In this document: positions 21,449-33,528 of the stretch, one piece after another | How positions within the stretch are numbered: position 1 is the first letter of the stretch | How the letters are laid out: the number at the start of each line of letters is the position of its first letter | Assembly (NCBI GenBank): GCA_036785325.1 | Contig: JAXIVH010000326.1 | Coordinates: 81,001-145,000 of the forward strand | Length of the DNA stretch: 64,000 nucleotides | Reading direction: 5' to 3' | From: Urophycis tenuis | Taxonomy: Eukaryota; Chordata; Actinopteri; Gadiformes; Phycidae | Program-made: the position numbers and the translations under genes | The notes under the pieces: generated by a model | The model's database searches: none | Told to the model about the DNA's origin: nothing | Seen by the model: only the letters and a program-made list of their open reading frames with translations

Positions 21449-24345
21449 CACTGTTGGGACTAATGCGTTATTAAGTAACGCGTTACAGTAACTACGTTAC
21501 TTTTGCGGTAACGAGCACTGTAACTAATTACTTTGTCAAAATCAGTAACGGGTTTATCATTACTGCGATTGAAACAGGCTCGTTATTCGTTACTTCACGT
21601 GCATATTAATAACCCAGCACTACAGTTTCCATGGTGGACGTGAAGCAGACGTGAGTCACGTGACGCAGCGACGCGCAAGTAAATGAATGAAGACAACGAT
21701 GGCGGCAGACGGTGACGGTCCAGGAGTTGGATTCCTCATGTGGAAATTTGCACACTACTTTAAATTTATAACGGTAAAAGACGAGAGAAATATTGTTGTA
21801 ACCTGTCGTCTATGTGGAGGTTCAAAAACTCTTGCCACATCCAAAACTAGTAACTCTAATCTGATGAAACATCTTCAGAAACAACACGCATCTGTCAAGC
21901 TAATTGAAAAAGACCCTGAAGGCAACACAGGTGATGCTGCTGCTAACGTCGGCGCCAAAGGAGAAGCCACTCCAGCCAAACAACAAAAGCTTGACTTTTC
22001 AAAGCCTGTTGCACAGTCTATAACCCAGACACAGCTAAACAGATTGATTGCCAGGTATGTTGTCGAAGACATGCAACCTATCTCAACGGTTGAGCCCCTT
22101 GCTTTCAGAGAACTGGTTAGCAAAATAACTGTGCGAGGGAGAGACGTGCTGGGTCAGCATCGTGCAGAAATACGTTTTCCCGCTACCTTGACAGTGAATA
22201 TGCTAACATGGAGTCCCAGCTCGAAAAGACATTTGATGAATTAGAACATGTCTCCACAACAGCAGATATATGGACTGCGCATAACAAAAGTTTTATTGGC
22301 GTAACCGCACACTGGATAAATCCACACAACATGTGACTTGAGAAAGCAGCGCTGGCTTGCAGGAGATTTAAGGGCCGACATACGTATGAGACTATTGCAA
22401 GTGAGCTTGATAACATAAACTCATCCCATGGCCTATCCTTCAAAATCACAGCAACTGTAACAGATAACGGTTCAAATTTCGTTAAGGCCTTTCAAGTGTA
22501 TCAGCCACCACCTGAGTCTGACGACACTGAAGATGGGGAGGATGAGGCGACTTTTGTTTCCATTGAGGATGTGCTGCAGAACGGTGCTGATTGTGTTGAG
22601 GACGTGATTTCTTTACCTCCACATCAGAGATGCACTTCCCACACATTGAACCTAATCTCTTGCACTGATATGGATAAGTGGCTGTTGTCAAAACCTGAAA
22701 TGAAAGCCATTTACAGAAATGCCACCACAAAATGTGCAGGGCTGTGGAACAAGGCCAGTCGTTCCACAGTGGCCGCTGAGATTGTGGACGACGTTATTGC
22801 AAAGAAGTTACTAGTACCTTGCACAACCAGGTGGAATTCGTTCTATGATGCTCTGGAGCGAATTTCTAAGATACCTGTGCCGGAGCTGAACACCCTCTCC
22901 TCCAAACTACAGTTGAAATATTTCAGTGAAAGGGAACATCAGTGTATCAAGGAGTACTGTGCTGTCATGCAACCACTTACAGTGGCGCTGGACATTCTTC
23001 AGGGAGAAGAGAATTGTTTTTACGGCACACTCATACCTACACTGGAATCACTGATGACCAAGACCCTGGAAATGAAAAATGGTCTGCAAATCCTTGTTGG
23101 GCTACCAGATGCAGTTGTCCAGTAAGAGATGTTATTTTCTTTAGTATTTATCTTTAATTAAATTTTAAAACTCAATTGCATTTTTATTCATATTGTGCTG
23201 TTAAGTCTTATGTGTGTATGCTATAACTGTTTGAGATACTTTTATCCCAATAAATAAAATAAATACAACATATAGGCTAGGCCTACACAAATTAAAATAC
23301 ATTCTGAAACAATGACTACTGTCTCATGCAATAATGTTTTTTGCACTCTTGTTATGTGTCATCATTACAGGCAGTCAAAACAAGGTTTGCATGTGTCCTT
23401 GGAAGTGAAGATGCTGTCATGGCTGCTGTGACACTACCAACATTCAAGCTTCGTTGGTTACATGACCAGGAGCGGAAGGACCTGGCAAAGGCAACTCTGC
23501 TGGCAGAGTGCCGAAAACTTCTCCCCGAGCAAGAGCAGCAACAACCAGGTACCAGCGCCACCAAGACAACACAGCGCCCGGGTTCTAGCAAAGAGGATGA
23601 GTTCTTTTCCTTTGCACAGAATGAGGACACCAATGCCACTGCTGAAGCTGAAGTCGCCGAGTACCTCAAATCAGGAGCAACAGTTTCCAATGATAAAGAA
23701 ACTCTCTCTTAAACTTAATGCAGCCACTCCCTCAAGTGCCCCAGTGGAAAAACTCTTTAGCCTGGGAAACCTGATTCTCCAAAGAAGAACAGGCTATTAG
23801 ATCACAAGTTTGAGAAGCTTCTCCTATTGAGGTACAATCATTGGTTTGAGGGTTAGGAATGTTGATGAGCACTGATGTGATGATGCCATGTGTGCTCCAC
23901 AAGGTCAAGCAGGTTAATATTTCCAAGTGAAATTTCCGTGTGTGTGAGTGAGAGTGTGTGAGAGAGAGAGTGTGAGAGAGAGTGAGTGAGAGTGTGTGTG
24001 TTTGTTAGACATTATCTATGTTTGTGGGGCTGAAAGTACCTTATTTTATTTATTTTATTGATTCCTACAGTTGCATAGTTGTGTTGTTATGTTATGTTTG
24101 CACTGACAAAAGTATTCTTTATACATGTTTCAATGGCTACAATAAAAATGCCTTCAAAAGTTTCAATATATACTGTATGTTGTGTTTTGTTGTTCCACTG
24201 CTTCATCGTAGTGATACTGGGTACAATCATCAAATTTTACAGTTTTGTCGAACACTAGGCCACATCAAAACAATTAGTTACTTTTGAAAGAAGTAACTAG
24301 TAACTGTAACTAAGTTACTAATTTAAAGTAACTTGCCCAACACTG
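21449..24345 (+). mobile_element. hAT transposon with decayed BED-finger transposase
   Basis: Terminal inverted repeats CACTGTTGGG (21449) and CCCAACACTG (24336-24345), with inner repeats built around TAACGCGTTA and AGTAACT. Flanks GCGTAAG and GCGTATAAG suggest an imperfect 8-bp target duplication. It carries a transposase gene on the plus strand (next entry). A GT/GA-rich simple repeat lies at 23939-24002 in its 3' part. Inserted at the 5' side of the L2 LINE. Confidence 0.85.
21687..23797 (+). pseudogene. hAT transposase (ZBED-like), frameshifted
   Basis: Pieces: 21687-22190 holds a BED zinc finger (VTCRLCGGSK, then SNLMKHLQKQH) and linker. 22200-22495 continues in another frame after a frameshift near 22190 and has a TGA at 22335 (between NPHNM and LEKAAL). 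22496-23121 holds the catalytic RNase-H-like region (CTSHTLNLISC, PCTTRWNSFYDAL). An intron with donor GTAAGA (23122) and acceptor ATTACAG (23370) joins to 23371. The C-terminal dimerisation region is ATPSSAPVEKLFSLG near 23725-23770. The +1 shift near 23700 and later stops make it inactive. Family known: hAT transposases cut and paste with 8-bp target duplications. Confidence 0.82.
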
Positions 24346-24479
24346 CGTATAAGCTATGCAATTCTTACCACATAGGACCGTGAAATCACGAACCAAGAGG
24401 TGGTATAGAAACAGGTTAGGGCTGCGACTACCAGTGAGCAGCGGCAACATACATGCCAGCGTCCACTCGACCAACCGGA

Positions 24480-25907
24480 AGCCAACCAAGAGTCCCCCAT
24501 TACCGGTTTCCATAAAGGGGGAAGAGGTGGAGATGGTGGATACCTGCAAGTTCCTTGGGGTGCACCTAAACAACAAACTGGACTGGTCTGACAATACCGA
24601 GGCCTTCTAAAGGAAGGGACAGAGCAGGCTGTTCTTCCTGAGGAGGCTCAGATCCTTCAATGTGTGCACTAGGCTGCTACGGATGTTCTACCAGTCGGTG
24701 GTAGTCAGTGTCACCTTCTTCGCCGTCGTGTGCTGGGGAGGAGGCATTGGGAGCGGTGGGGCCAGTAAACTGAACAAGCTGGTGAGGAGGGCGAGCTCCG
24801 TGGTGGGGATGAAGCTGGACTGTGTGGAGGCGGTGACAGAGAGGAGGATGAGGGGAAAACTGCAGGCGATCCTGGACAACCCCTCTCACCCTCTCTATGC
24901 CGAGCTGAGGCAACTCAGGAGCACGTTCAGCCATAGGCTCACTCAGCCACGTGCTTCAAAGCGCTTGGGGGGCTCTTTCATCCCATCAGCTATCAGGCTC
25001 TACAATACCTCAACCACCCGCTCCCAACGTCTCGGAAGCGCCAGCACCACCAGATAATGGATTTGTATACCACACCACACACCCCAGACTGTTTTCTAGC
25101 CATTTTCATCTTAGGTCTGTTCATCTCATTGATAACCACTGTCCATCTGTCATCTTTCATTGTGTGCAGCAGGCTGCTACGGATGGTCTACCAGTCTGTG
25201 GTGGCCAGTGTCACCTTCTTCACTGCCGTGTGCTGGGGAGGAAGCATTGGGAGCGGTGGTGCCAGTAAGCTGTACAAGCCGGGGAGGAAGGCGAGCTCTG
25301 CAGTGGGGATGAAGCTGGACTGTGTGGAGGCGGCGACAGTGAGGAGGACGAGGGGAAAGCTGCTGGCGACCCGGAACTACCCTTTCACCCTCTCTATGCC
25401 GAACTGAAGCAACTCAGGAACACGTTCAGCCACATGCTAACTCAGCCAAGTGCCTCATAGTGCTTGGGCGCTCCTTCATCCCACTAACCATCAGGCTCAG
25501 GAAGCTCCAACACCACCAGACAAATGGACTGAACTTCACATTCACATACACCACACTACACACCTTGGACTGTCTCCTAGCCGTTGTTATTCTAGGTCTA
25601 TTCATATGTTGTACCTGGAATTCCTGTAAAAATTTGCACATCTTGCACCTTGCACTTTCCGCATATTTGCACTATCTATCTATTTTGCATTTTGCACTAT
25701 AAACAGCAATCAAGGACGCTTACCACGTATGCATATAGGTTCTCACTCCTCACCGACCTGACTTAAGAGCTCGTATTTAATTTAATTTATTGTTTATTGT
25801 TTGACTTTAGCCAGGCTCTTACTGCACATCTATCCCTTGTAATGCTGGTCACTGTCAATTTCTCCTAAGGGGGATTAATAAAGGAATATCTTATCTTATC
25901 TTATTCA
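24480..25907 (+). mobile_element. Rex1/Babar-like LINE 3' ends, partly duplicated
   Basis: Plus-strand 3' part of a CR1/Rex1-type RT: ISIKGE-like and KFLGVHLNNKLDWSDNTEA (24510-24610), a stop, then QSRLFFLRRLRSFNVC and the C-terminal block ending AIRLYNTSTT (to 25057). A second, more diverged copy of the same C-terminal block follows at 25165-25510. The 3' UTR ends in GGGGGATTAATAAAGGAATA followed by repeated TCTTA/ATCTT (25864-25907). It is the immediate 5' neighbour of the TLR9 pair. No intact frame. Confidence 0.8.
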
Positions 25908-26298
25908 GGGTTTAGTTTCTCTTAAGGAATTTCTGAACGCAATAACTGGATTATTTTTGGTTTTGCTCAGTCTTCACTGCAACTACGTTTAGTAAGAGAA
26001 ACATTTTGTGACAAATTGATGTCTAATAAATAATAATAATAATAATAATAATAATAATTAATCAAATATATGATATTAAAGATGTATGATTTCTCAATGT
26101 CTCTCAATATATTGTCTCCATTATTAGCAGTCCTTTCGTTTATACATCACCATCCTGCATACGTTGCATTGAATGACAAAATGTTCTCCTAAATAAAAAA
26201 AATAAATAAAAAAATGAATTCATTTTGTGTGACAGAACACACAGACAGAATCTTGGTCACATGACGAAACTGATGCGTTTCACTTCTGCAGAGCTCTT
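25908..26298 (+). promoter_or_regulatory. 5' flank and probable promoter of TLR9 copy 1
   Basis: Starts where LINE sequence stops; about 32470-32783 is its duplicate upstream of copy 2, so it belongs to the duplicated unit. It contains an (AAT)n run (26031-26057), A-rich tracts, and near 26253-26292 an E-box-like GGTCACATGAC and TTTCACTTCTG, whose reverse strand (CAGAAGTGAAA) resembles an ETS/IRF composite site. The promoter role is inferred from position only. Confidence 0.5.
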
Positions 26299-26349
26299 AT
26301 GACTATCAAACTGCTGCGTCTCCACATCAAGATCAGTCCAGTAGAGATA

Positions 26350-29300
26350 ATGGTAGGTCACTTATGATATTTTATGATATGTTTCTGCTGTTGATCAAAT
26401 TGTATTATGCCAAGCATACAGGACTTTTGTCCCGATTCAGATTTCAAAGAATACTTCCAGAAAAATCCATATATAGAATAGCAACTATATAATGAAATAA
26501 AATTAATTAAATTGTCATTGCAGAGTACAGTGTAATTAAGTATCAATCCTAACAAAGCATTCACACATATCAAAAATCTACTTCTTATTTAATTGAAACT
26601 AGACAAATGTATTTTCTGTAGCCTTTGAAACAATTGGAGATAAACCTGTAACCTATAAAAATCCTAGTTTAATCTGTGAAAAATCGGAAACTAATCCTGG
26701 TTTCAACAGCTGACATGGTCCTATAATCTGAAATGGTAAAAAATGAGACCACAACGACAGACTTCCTATCAACAATTGTTATTTCAGATATTCTAAACTT
26801 CATCCTTCCTTGGACAAATTATTTCCATTACCTCCACTCATATTGCACTATTCATGTACATACTGCACCTGTATCGCTCCTTTGCACTACTGGTAACTTA
26901 GAACGCCAACAACATTTTGTTGTCTCTGTACTTGTACTCTGCACAATGACAATAAAAGTTTAATATAATCCAAACTAATGTCACTTTTGCCATTCATGTG
27001 TATTGGGATTTCAATATCGGATATCTACAATTGCATTTTTGATATCCAGAAATGATAGATAAGAATTTTTCAATCATTGTGGACATTGTGATTATCAGCA
27101 ACATAATTATTTCAAGGAAAATGGCCCATTAGGATATCTACTATACAATTGTCATTGTCAATTGTCACTTTTGCCATTTTATCGTAATGTTTTGGATATA
27201 CCGAATGGCATTTAATTTCTATCAACAGACATCCACAATACATTGGTGGGTATCTGCGATTGCATTGTTTCTAGTCATACTTGTTATTGTAGATATCTGG
27301 TCACAATGCCAATTGTTGATATCCGTTATCACATTTCTACAAGTCACAATTTATTTTTGGAAATTCAAAAATTAAATTGCAGGTATCTAGAATTGTTTTT
27401 CATTCTGATATAGACGATATAAATAAGGATAGGAGTAGACTTCATTTAAATGGGAAAACTGCTTGTGGTACAAGCCTTTTCTTTACATCTCTGGAACAAC
27501 ACATAGCAAAAACACATAACCTATTATAATGCTATTTCAACTTACTTATACAATACAGAACTGCCAGTCCAGACTACAGTGACTGATGGAAATGTAACAT
27601 TTGGAATATTTTCCCATTTTTCTTTTCAGGATATCTTTCAAAAAGTGGTTCTTATGATACTGAGTCAACTGCCTATATTGAGAGGAAGAACCCCCCCCCT
27701 TTTTTCCATGTGACAGTAATGAAAACGGTACAGCCTTATGCTGCACCCACCGGCCCCTCAGCGACATCCCAGGTTTTACTTCAACAAATGTAACATCGCT
27801 CGACCTAAGTCACACAGAGATACAAGAAGTGGGAAAGCATCATTTCTCTGGTATCCCAAATCTTACCATTCTGAAAATGACGTGGAATTGTGATCCTAAA
27901 AGCATGAGAACCATAAACGGCCACACCTGTCGAGTCAAAATACACAAGGATGCCTTCAGTAGTTTGCACAACCTAACTTCTCTTCATCTGGCAGGAAACA
28001 GCCTCACCACCTTACCCTGGTTACCTGAAAGCATCAGGGTCCTGGATCTGGAGAGTAACTGCATTTTTAACATCTTTGCCCCTTTAGGAACTCCACATCT
28101 AGAGCAACTGCTCCTCACAATGAACTGTTATTCTGAAAACCCTTGCTACCAGTCATTTTACATCCATGAGGATGTTTATAAGGAGCTATCAAATCTGAAA
28201 AATCTAACCCTAGGATACAACAATTTGACATCACTACCACAAGGGTTACCGGCTTCACTCATAGCTCTAGACCTAAAGGAGAATACAATAACTGAGATTC
28301 CAGAAGGGGCATTTGCCATGCTTACCAACCTGAAGGATTTAAATCTGGAATGGAATTGTCAGCGTTGTGACCATGCAGCCCGCCCTTGTTTCCCTTGCCC
28401 TAAGAATGCCTCCCTACAGCTTCACACAAACTCACTCTATGCCAAAAACAGCTCCATTAATTATATGAGCTTGAGGGGAAACTCTTTGCACAATTTTCCA
28501 GAGGGTCTTTTTCTCCCTTTGACAAATTTGAAGAAGTTGGATCTCTCTGACAACCATCTGACCTACACCATCCATAATGGTACCTTCTTTACAGAGCTGA
28601 AGCAGTTAACATGGATCAGCCTCATGTATAACTTTCAACCAGGGAATATATTTCCTGAGCTGATCCTTTCACCACACCTGGCCAATGTCTCAAATCTAGA
28701 AAGCCTTTTGCTCAGTGGGAACTTTTTCAGCACAATTTCAGCACAAAGCCTTGTCATTCTATCCAGACTTCAAAAACTAAAGATGCTGGAGTTGCGCATG
28801 AATTTCATCACATATTACAACATGAACACTCTTGGAATGTTGTATTCCCTTAGGAGATTCGATCTCTCCCAGAACGTATTAAGTTATCTGCCTTGCAATG
28901 TCTCATTTGGATACTCTTCAGAACAAGGCCCTCAGGATAAAAATGTTTTCAAAGACTTTTCTGATTTACTGATGCGACCAGCATCAGCACACGTGTATCA
29001 AACTGTGACTGAAAGTGACACTTGTAGAACACCTAACAATATAGTATTTGAAATGTGGAATTTCAACCAGAAATTATGCCAAAATAACTTGACAATTAAT
29101 CTTTCTCATAATAATGTTATTTTCCTTCATGAAGATATATTTGTTGGTATGGAAAATGTTGTGTGTTTGGATCTGTCTTACAACTATGCAAGCCAGGCTT
29201 TAGAAGGTAATGTTTTCAGTCACTTGAAAAGCTTAGTCTACCTAGACATGTCATTCAATAGAATTGACCTATATCATAGAGAGGCATTCATCGAGTTAAA

Positions 29301-30909
29301 AGGGACTCTGAAGGTGCTGGACCTCAGTCGAAATGAGTATCACTTCAGTATGCAGGGAATGGGTCATCGTCTTGAGTTTATTGGCAATCTCACTAATCTG
29401 GAAGTCTTAAATCTTGCAAATAATGGTATGGGAATGCTAATAACTCCGGAACTGAGCAGCAACTCTGTGAAGTATATGTACTTTTCTGGGAATCGCCTGG
29501 ATATAATGTGGGATTTGGAGGGCCAAATCTACATTCATTTCTTCCAGAACCTCAAGAATTTAATCTTCTTGGACATCTCTCAGAACCGGCTACGTTCAGT
29601 CAAACAACTGGTCCTCTGTAATCTACCAGTGACTATGCAGGCCTTAGACATCAGCAATAATTACCTTAATTTTTTTCCATGGCCAAACATCACGTGTCTT
29701 GACAATCTTACCCATCTAAATCTCAGCAGAAATCAACTTTCATTTCTGCCTGATAATGTCACAGAATTTCCACCAGAGTTTTCTGTCTTGGACCTCAGTA
29801 ACAACTTGATTACCTTTATTCCATTGAAGTTATTTAGCCAAGCCAAAGCTTTGCAGTGTCTCTATGTCAATAACAACTGTCTCAAAACGTTGAACCCCTT
29901 TTCACTCCCACCTCTACTGAAAAATGGCAGTTCTCAGCCGTTGCTTACCCTCCATAATAACCCTTTCAGCTGTGACTGTCACAACTCTGGATTTGAGGAA
30001 TTTCTGCGGAGCACCAACACACATATTCCTTACATGACCACTGCTGTCCAATGTGAATTCCCAGAGTCCCTGCAGGGAAAGAGTGTGCTGACTGTTGACC
30101 AACGTTCCTGTCAGGAGATCTACGGTGGCTTGGCCTTCCTCTTATGTACACTCTTCATATGTGCATTTATGGCTCTGCCGCTGTTAAGCCATCTCTATGG
30201 CTGGGATGTGTGGTACAGCCTACAGATCCTATGGGCCGGATGTAAGGGCTACTCGCATCCTTCTGCTAGTTGCTCACCAAAACACTATGATGCTTTTGTG
30301 GTGTTTGACACAAACAACCAGGCCGTGAGAGACTGGGTTTACAATGAGTTGGTTTTCAATTTGGAAAGCTCAGGATACAGGAGATTATGTCTCTGTTTAG
30401 AGGAGAGGGACTGGATTCCTGGGCTTTCTTCCATTGAAAACCTCCACCATGCTGTCTACAGCAGTGAGAAGACAGTGTTTGTGCTGTCCAATGGAACTAC
30501 CAATGGTGTTGGTGGAGCAACGGTCAACGGTGTGATACGGCAGACGTTTTTCATGGTTCAGCAGAGGCTTCTGGATGAGAAGGTACACAACGAAGTTCAG
30601 GGATATAAAATGCTTGAATTCATTAATTTGCATTCAACAACATTCCTATTATCACTATGTTGTTGGCAGCTTCTTATATATCTCTGATTTAATCTTAACA
30701 AGGTGGACGTGGCTGTTCTGGTACTGCTGGACAAGATCTTTCCCAAGCTGAAGTACCTCCAACTGAGGATGAGATTGTGCAGGAAGTCAGTGATGTCTTG
30801 GCCAAGAAATCCACAGGCCCAACCCCTATTCTGGAACCAAATGAGGACAGCACTTTCATCAGACAATCTTCAATTCTACAACACCAACATGAATGAAAGT
30901 TTTACATAG
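26350..30909 (+). CDS. tlr9: Toll-like receptor 9, copy 1 (three exons; leader frame in doubt)
   Basis: Endosomal receptor for CpG DNA. Exon 1 ends in ATG at 26350-26352 followed by donor GTAGGT, a phase-0 break right after the start codon as in other TLR7-9 genes. Intron 1 ends at CTTTTCAG (27629). Exon 2 is 27630-30582, donor GTACAC; exon 3 is 30703-30909. Exon 2 encodes a leucine-rich-repeat ectodomain with the TLR9 cysteine cluster CQRCDHAARPCFPC, a Z-loop-like linker (about 28900-29030), LRRCT, one membrane helix (AFLLCTLFICAFMALPLL) and the TIR domain (YDAFVVFD, CLEERDWIPG). Exon 3 holds the TIR end with box 3 PLFW. The LRR-TIR frame is open, but from the ATG the leader (MDIFQKVVLMILSQLP) is one base out of frame with it at the C9T6 run 27691-27705. 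An alternative in-frame ATG lies at 26299. TLR9 rather than TLR7/8 by motif. Confidence 0.88.
26353..27629 (+). other. Intron 1 of TLR9 copy 1
   Basis: 1,277 bp, AT-rich. It holds a LINE/SINE tail at about 26780-26960 (ends ACAATGACAATAAAAG) that is also present in copy 2 at 36390-36555, so it predates the duplication. The rest aligns to 32841-33067, 36112-37136 and 53562-53629. No gene seen. Confidence 0.8.
30583..30702 (+). other. Intron 2 of TLR9 copy 1
   Basis: 120-bp intron in phase 0, splitting the TIR domain between LLDEK and VDVAVLV. Donor GTACAC, acceptor TTAACAAG. Copy 2 has the matching intron at 57420-57546. Confidence 0.85.
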
Positions 30910-31012
30910 GTTACACACTTCTTTTTCAAAGGTTTCACTTCTTTCTTGTTTAACAAACTAGCAACTGTTTCTTAAAAATGTGACGAAATGTATATATTTG
31001 CCACTTGTGTTG

Positions 31013-31018
31013 AATAAA
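31013..31018 (+). terminator. Polyadenylation signal of TLR9 copy 1
   Basis: AATAAA about 100 nt after the stop codon. The copy 2 equivalent is at 57865-57870. Confidence 0.65.
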
Positions 31019-32465
31019 ATGTTTTAATTTGTTAGATTATGGTTAAATTTGGTTAATCACTGCTCATATATCTTTCTAAAATATATATCTATGTAAAATC
31101 TCATGGTTGATTTTTGACAATGTTCTGGCTATGTACTGACTGGCTATGTATGACACTTGAATTATTAATTGAGATATGTGATATGTATAACATTAAATTA
31201 TGGAAAACATTTACAAAATCTGTTTGCTGACATATAGAGAAGGTATTGTAGCCTACTTCAGAATCAGAATCAGATTTATTGCCAAGTAGGTTTGCACCTA
31301 CAAGGGATTTGTCTTGGTGCAATTGTTGCAAGAGAAAAGCAGTATTAACAAAATATAAGTACCGGTAAGTAAAATAATCAATAATCAATCAAGCATCTGA
31401 AGATGCCACGATAATGTAGCATGTAGGACTGTGTGGGGGAAGGGAGAGAGTCAGTGTCAGGGGGGGCTCCGGGCCTTGTTGAAAAGGCTAAATTGTAAAT
31501 TGTAAAGTAAATTGAGAATAATACATCAGTCAAGAATATATTTACATGTTTTGGGAATCATTTCAGTTCACATACAGTTTATTTGTTCTGTTGCCCTTGT
31601 CTAAATATGTAAGCATACATGTCTTGTCTAAATATGTAAGCATATTTTGGTAATTCATCTATTTGTTCAAGTTGAAGTGTTTATCAATTTGTATTGGGAT
31701 TTAATTATTTTTGTAGGCATAAAAAGTATAAACCATGATTGTGGCAAACAAACTTTTTTTTTGTAGAGGATTTTTGTTAAACATTCATTAAACACAATTT
31801 TGTATCTGCTGATCTTGTAAGTTTGTACTTGCACAGCCATGAATAGAGTTTTTTTAAAAAGTGTCAATATCTGACAGTGTGACCTACATATTGTCCCACT
31901 CAGGCAGTCTTCATTCATTGATTGTGGCTGAGCTCCTCATCTGTGCTATGCAGGAAGGGCTTTGCTGTCTTACTGAGTAGTTGTTGTTGTTGAGTAGAAG
32001 TTGTGTGTCTCATGCTTTGAATATGGACTAACTAACACATTTTATAAACATATATAGACATATACAGACATTATATCTATCCGTCTGTCTGTCTGTCTGA
32101 TATTCATTGTCATTATCAATAGCCTTTATTGTGAAATTAGATAATGTTATGATTGCCATTCTAAGTCTGTATTATTGCTCTGCCCTAGATGGGAATTAAT
32201 GATACCACCTTATTCCAGACAGACAGACAGCACAGACAGAAATGCTTTAATAATCCCAGAGGGAAATTGCTTTCGTTACAAATACTCCAGTTGAATGGTA
32301 AAATGGTAATTGTTATTTGTATAATTGCTTATTACTATATAACACAATAGATGCCTGACAAGGGAGTGAGGGACCCCCCAAACATGTGTGGGTCCAGAGT
32401 AAATAGGACCAGATGCTCATGGTATCAGGGTGCCATGGAGGTAAGATAAGATGCTGTGTTTGTCA
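31019..32465. other. Intergenic sequence between the TLR9 copies
   Basis: AT-rich, no gene. Contains a LINE/SINE-like tail on the minus strand at about 31257-31380 (AATCAGAATCAGATTTATTG) and GTCT/GACA simple repeats at 32080-32100 and 32217-32235 next to another LINE-tail-like TTTAATAATCCCAGAGGG. The block 32118-32215 matches 57903-58000 downstream of copy 2, marking the 3' end of the duplicated unit. Confidence 0.7.
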
Positions 32466-32733
32466 GGACAGTGAACGCAATAACTGTCTTATTTTTGGGT
32501 TTGCTCAGTCTTCACTGCAACCACATTTAATAAGAGAAACATTTTGTGACAAATTGATGTCTAATAAACCGTGTGATATTAAAGCTGTATGATTTCTCAA
32601 TTTCTCTCACTATATTGCCCAAATTATTAGGAGTCATTTGGTTACATATCACCGGCCTGCATATGTTGCATTGAATAACAACATTTTCTCTTAAATAAAA
32701 AAATAAATGAATTCATTTTGTGTGACAGAAACG

Positions 32734-32763
32734 CATCAGTTTGGTCACATGACCAAACTGATG
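32734..32763. promoter_or_regulatory. 30-bp dyad upstream of TLR9 copy 2 exon 1
   Basis: Inverted repeat with 14-bp arms (left arm CATCAGTTTGGTCA) and a 2-nt centre. The centre contains GTCACATGAC. Copy 1 keeps only the core (GGTCACATGAC at 26255-26265) with a changed left arm. It lies about 20 bp before the IRF/ETS-like AGTTTCACTTCTGC. Confidence 0.5.
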
Positions 32764-33528
32764 AGTTTCACTTCTGCAGAGCTCTTATGACTATCAAACT
32801 GCTGCGTCTCCACATCAAGATCAGTCCAGTAGAGATAATGTTAGGTCACTATTGATATTTTATGATATGTTTCTGCTGTTGATCAAATTGTATTATGCCA
32901 AGCATACAGGACTTTTGACCCAATTCAGATTTCAAAGAATACTTCCACACAAATCCATATATAGAATAGCAACTATATAATGAAATACAATTCCTTTAAT
33001 TGTCATTGCAGAGTACAATGTAATTGAGTATCAATCAAATGAAGCATTCACACATATCAAAAATCTACTTTTATTTAGGGATGCACCGATACCGATACCA
33101 GTATCAGGTATCTGGCCGATACTTCATTAAAATAATCGTACTCGTATTCGTTTTTTAATTGCCGATACCACGCACCGATACCACTATGCCAGTAGCCTAC
33201 ATCAAACCGGCTGTATGCAGAGATGAGTTGTCCTACCTAACGACCTCGGGGGAGATAATGAGCAAAAACTCTGAGATTCTGCCAAAGGCTTGTGTGTGTG
33301 AAAGTTCGCTGCGAAAAGACATAACAGTAGGCGTCATGTCGGCGATTTGGGCATATTTTAAGATAAAGCGTCATCCGGCAGACTGTAAGATCTGTAATGC
33401 TACGGAGTCGAGAGGCGGAAAGGAAAGTACTTCCTTTAATACAAGAAATCTGATAAAACATCTTAAGATGCACCATAGTGCTTTGTACAGAGTTCACTAA
33501 TGCTAGCGTCTTGCAAAAGCGAGAGAAA

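Noticed and set aside
27829..27831. Start of TLR9 copy 1 at a GTG codon
   Set aside because: This is a valine codon inside the LRR region (EIQEVGKHHF). Coding homology continues upstream to the cysteine-containing leader PCDSNENGTALCC, so it is not a start.
27829..30687. TLR7 or TLR8 identity for the receptor
   Set aside because: The cysteine cluster with RCDHA-RPC, the YDAFVVFD/LCLEERDWIPG TIR boxes and the exon 3 ending are those of TLR9. TLR8-type sequence fits much less well.
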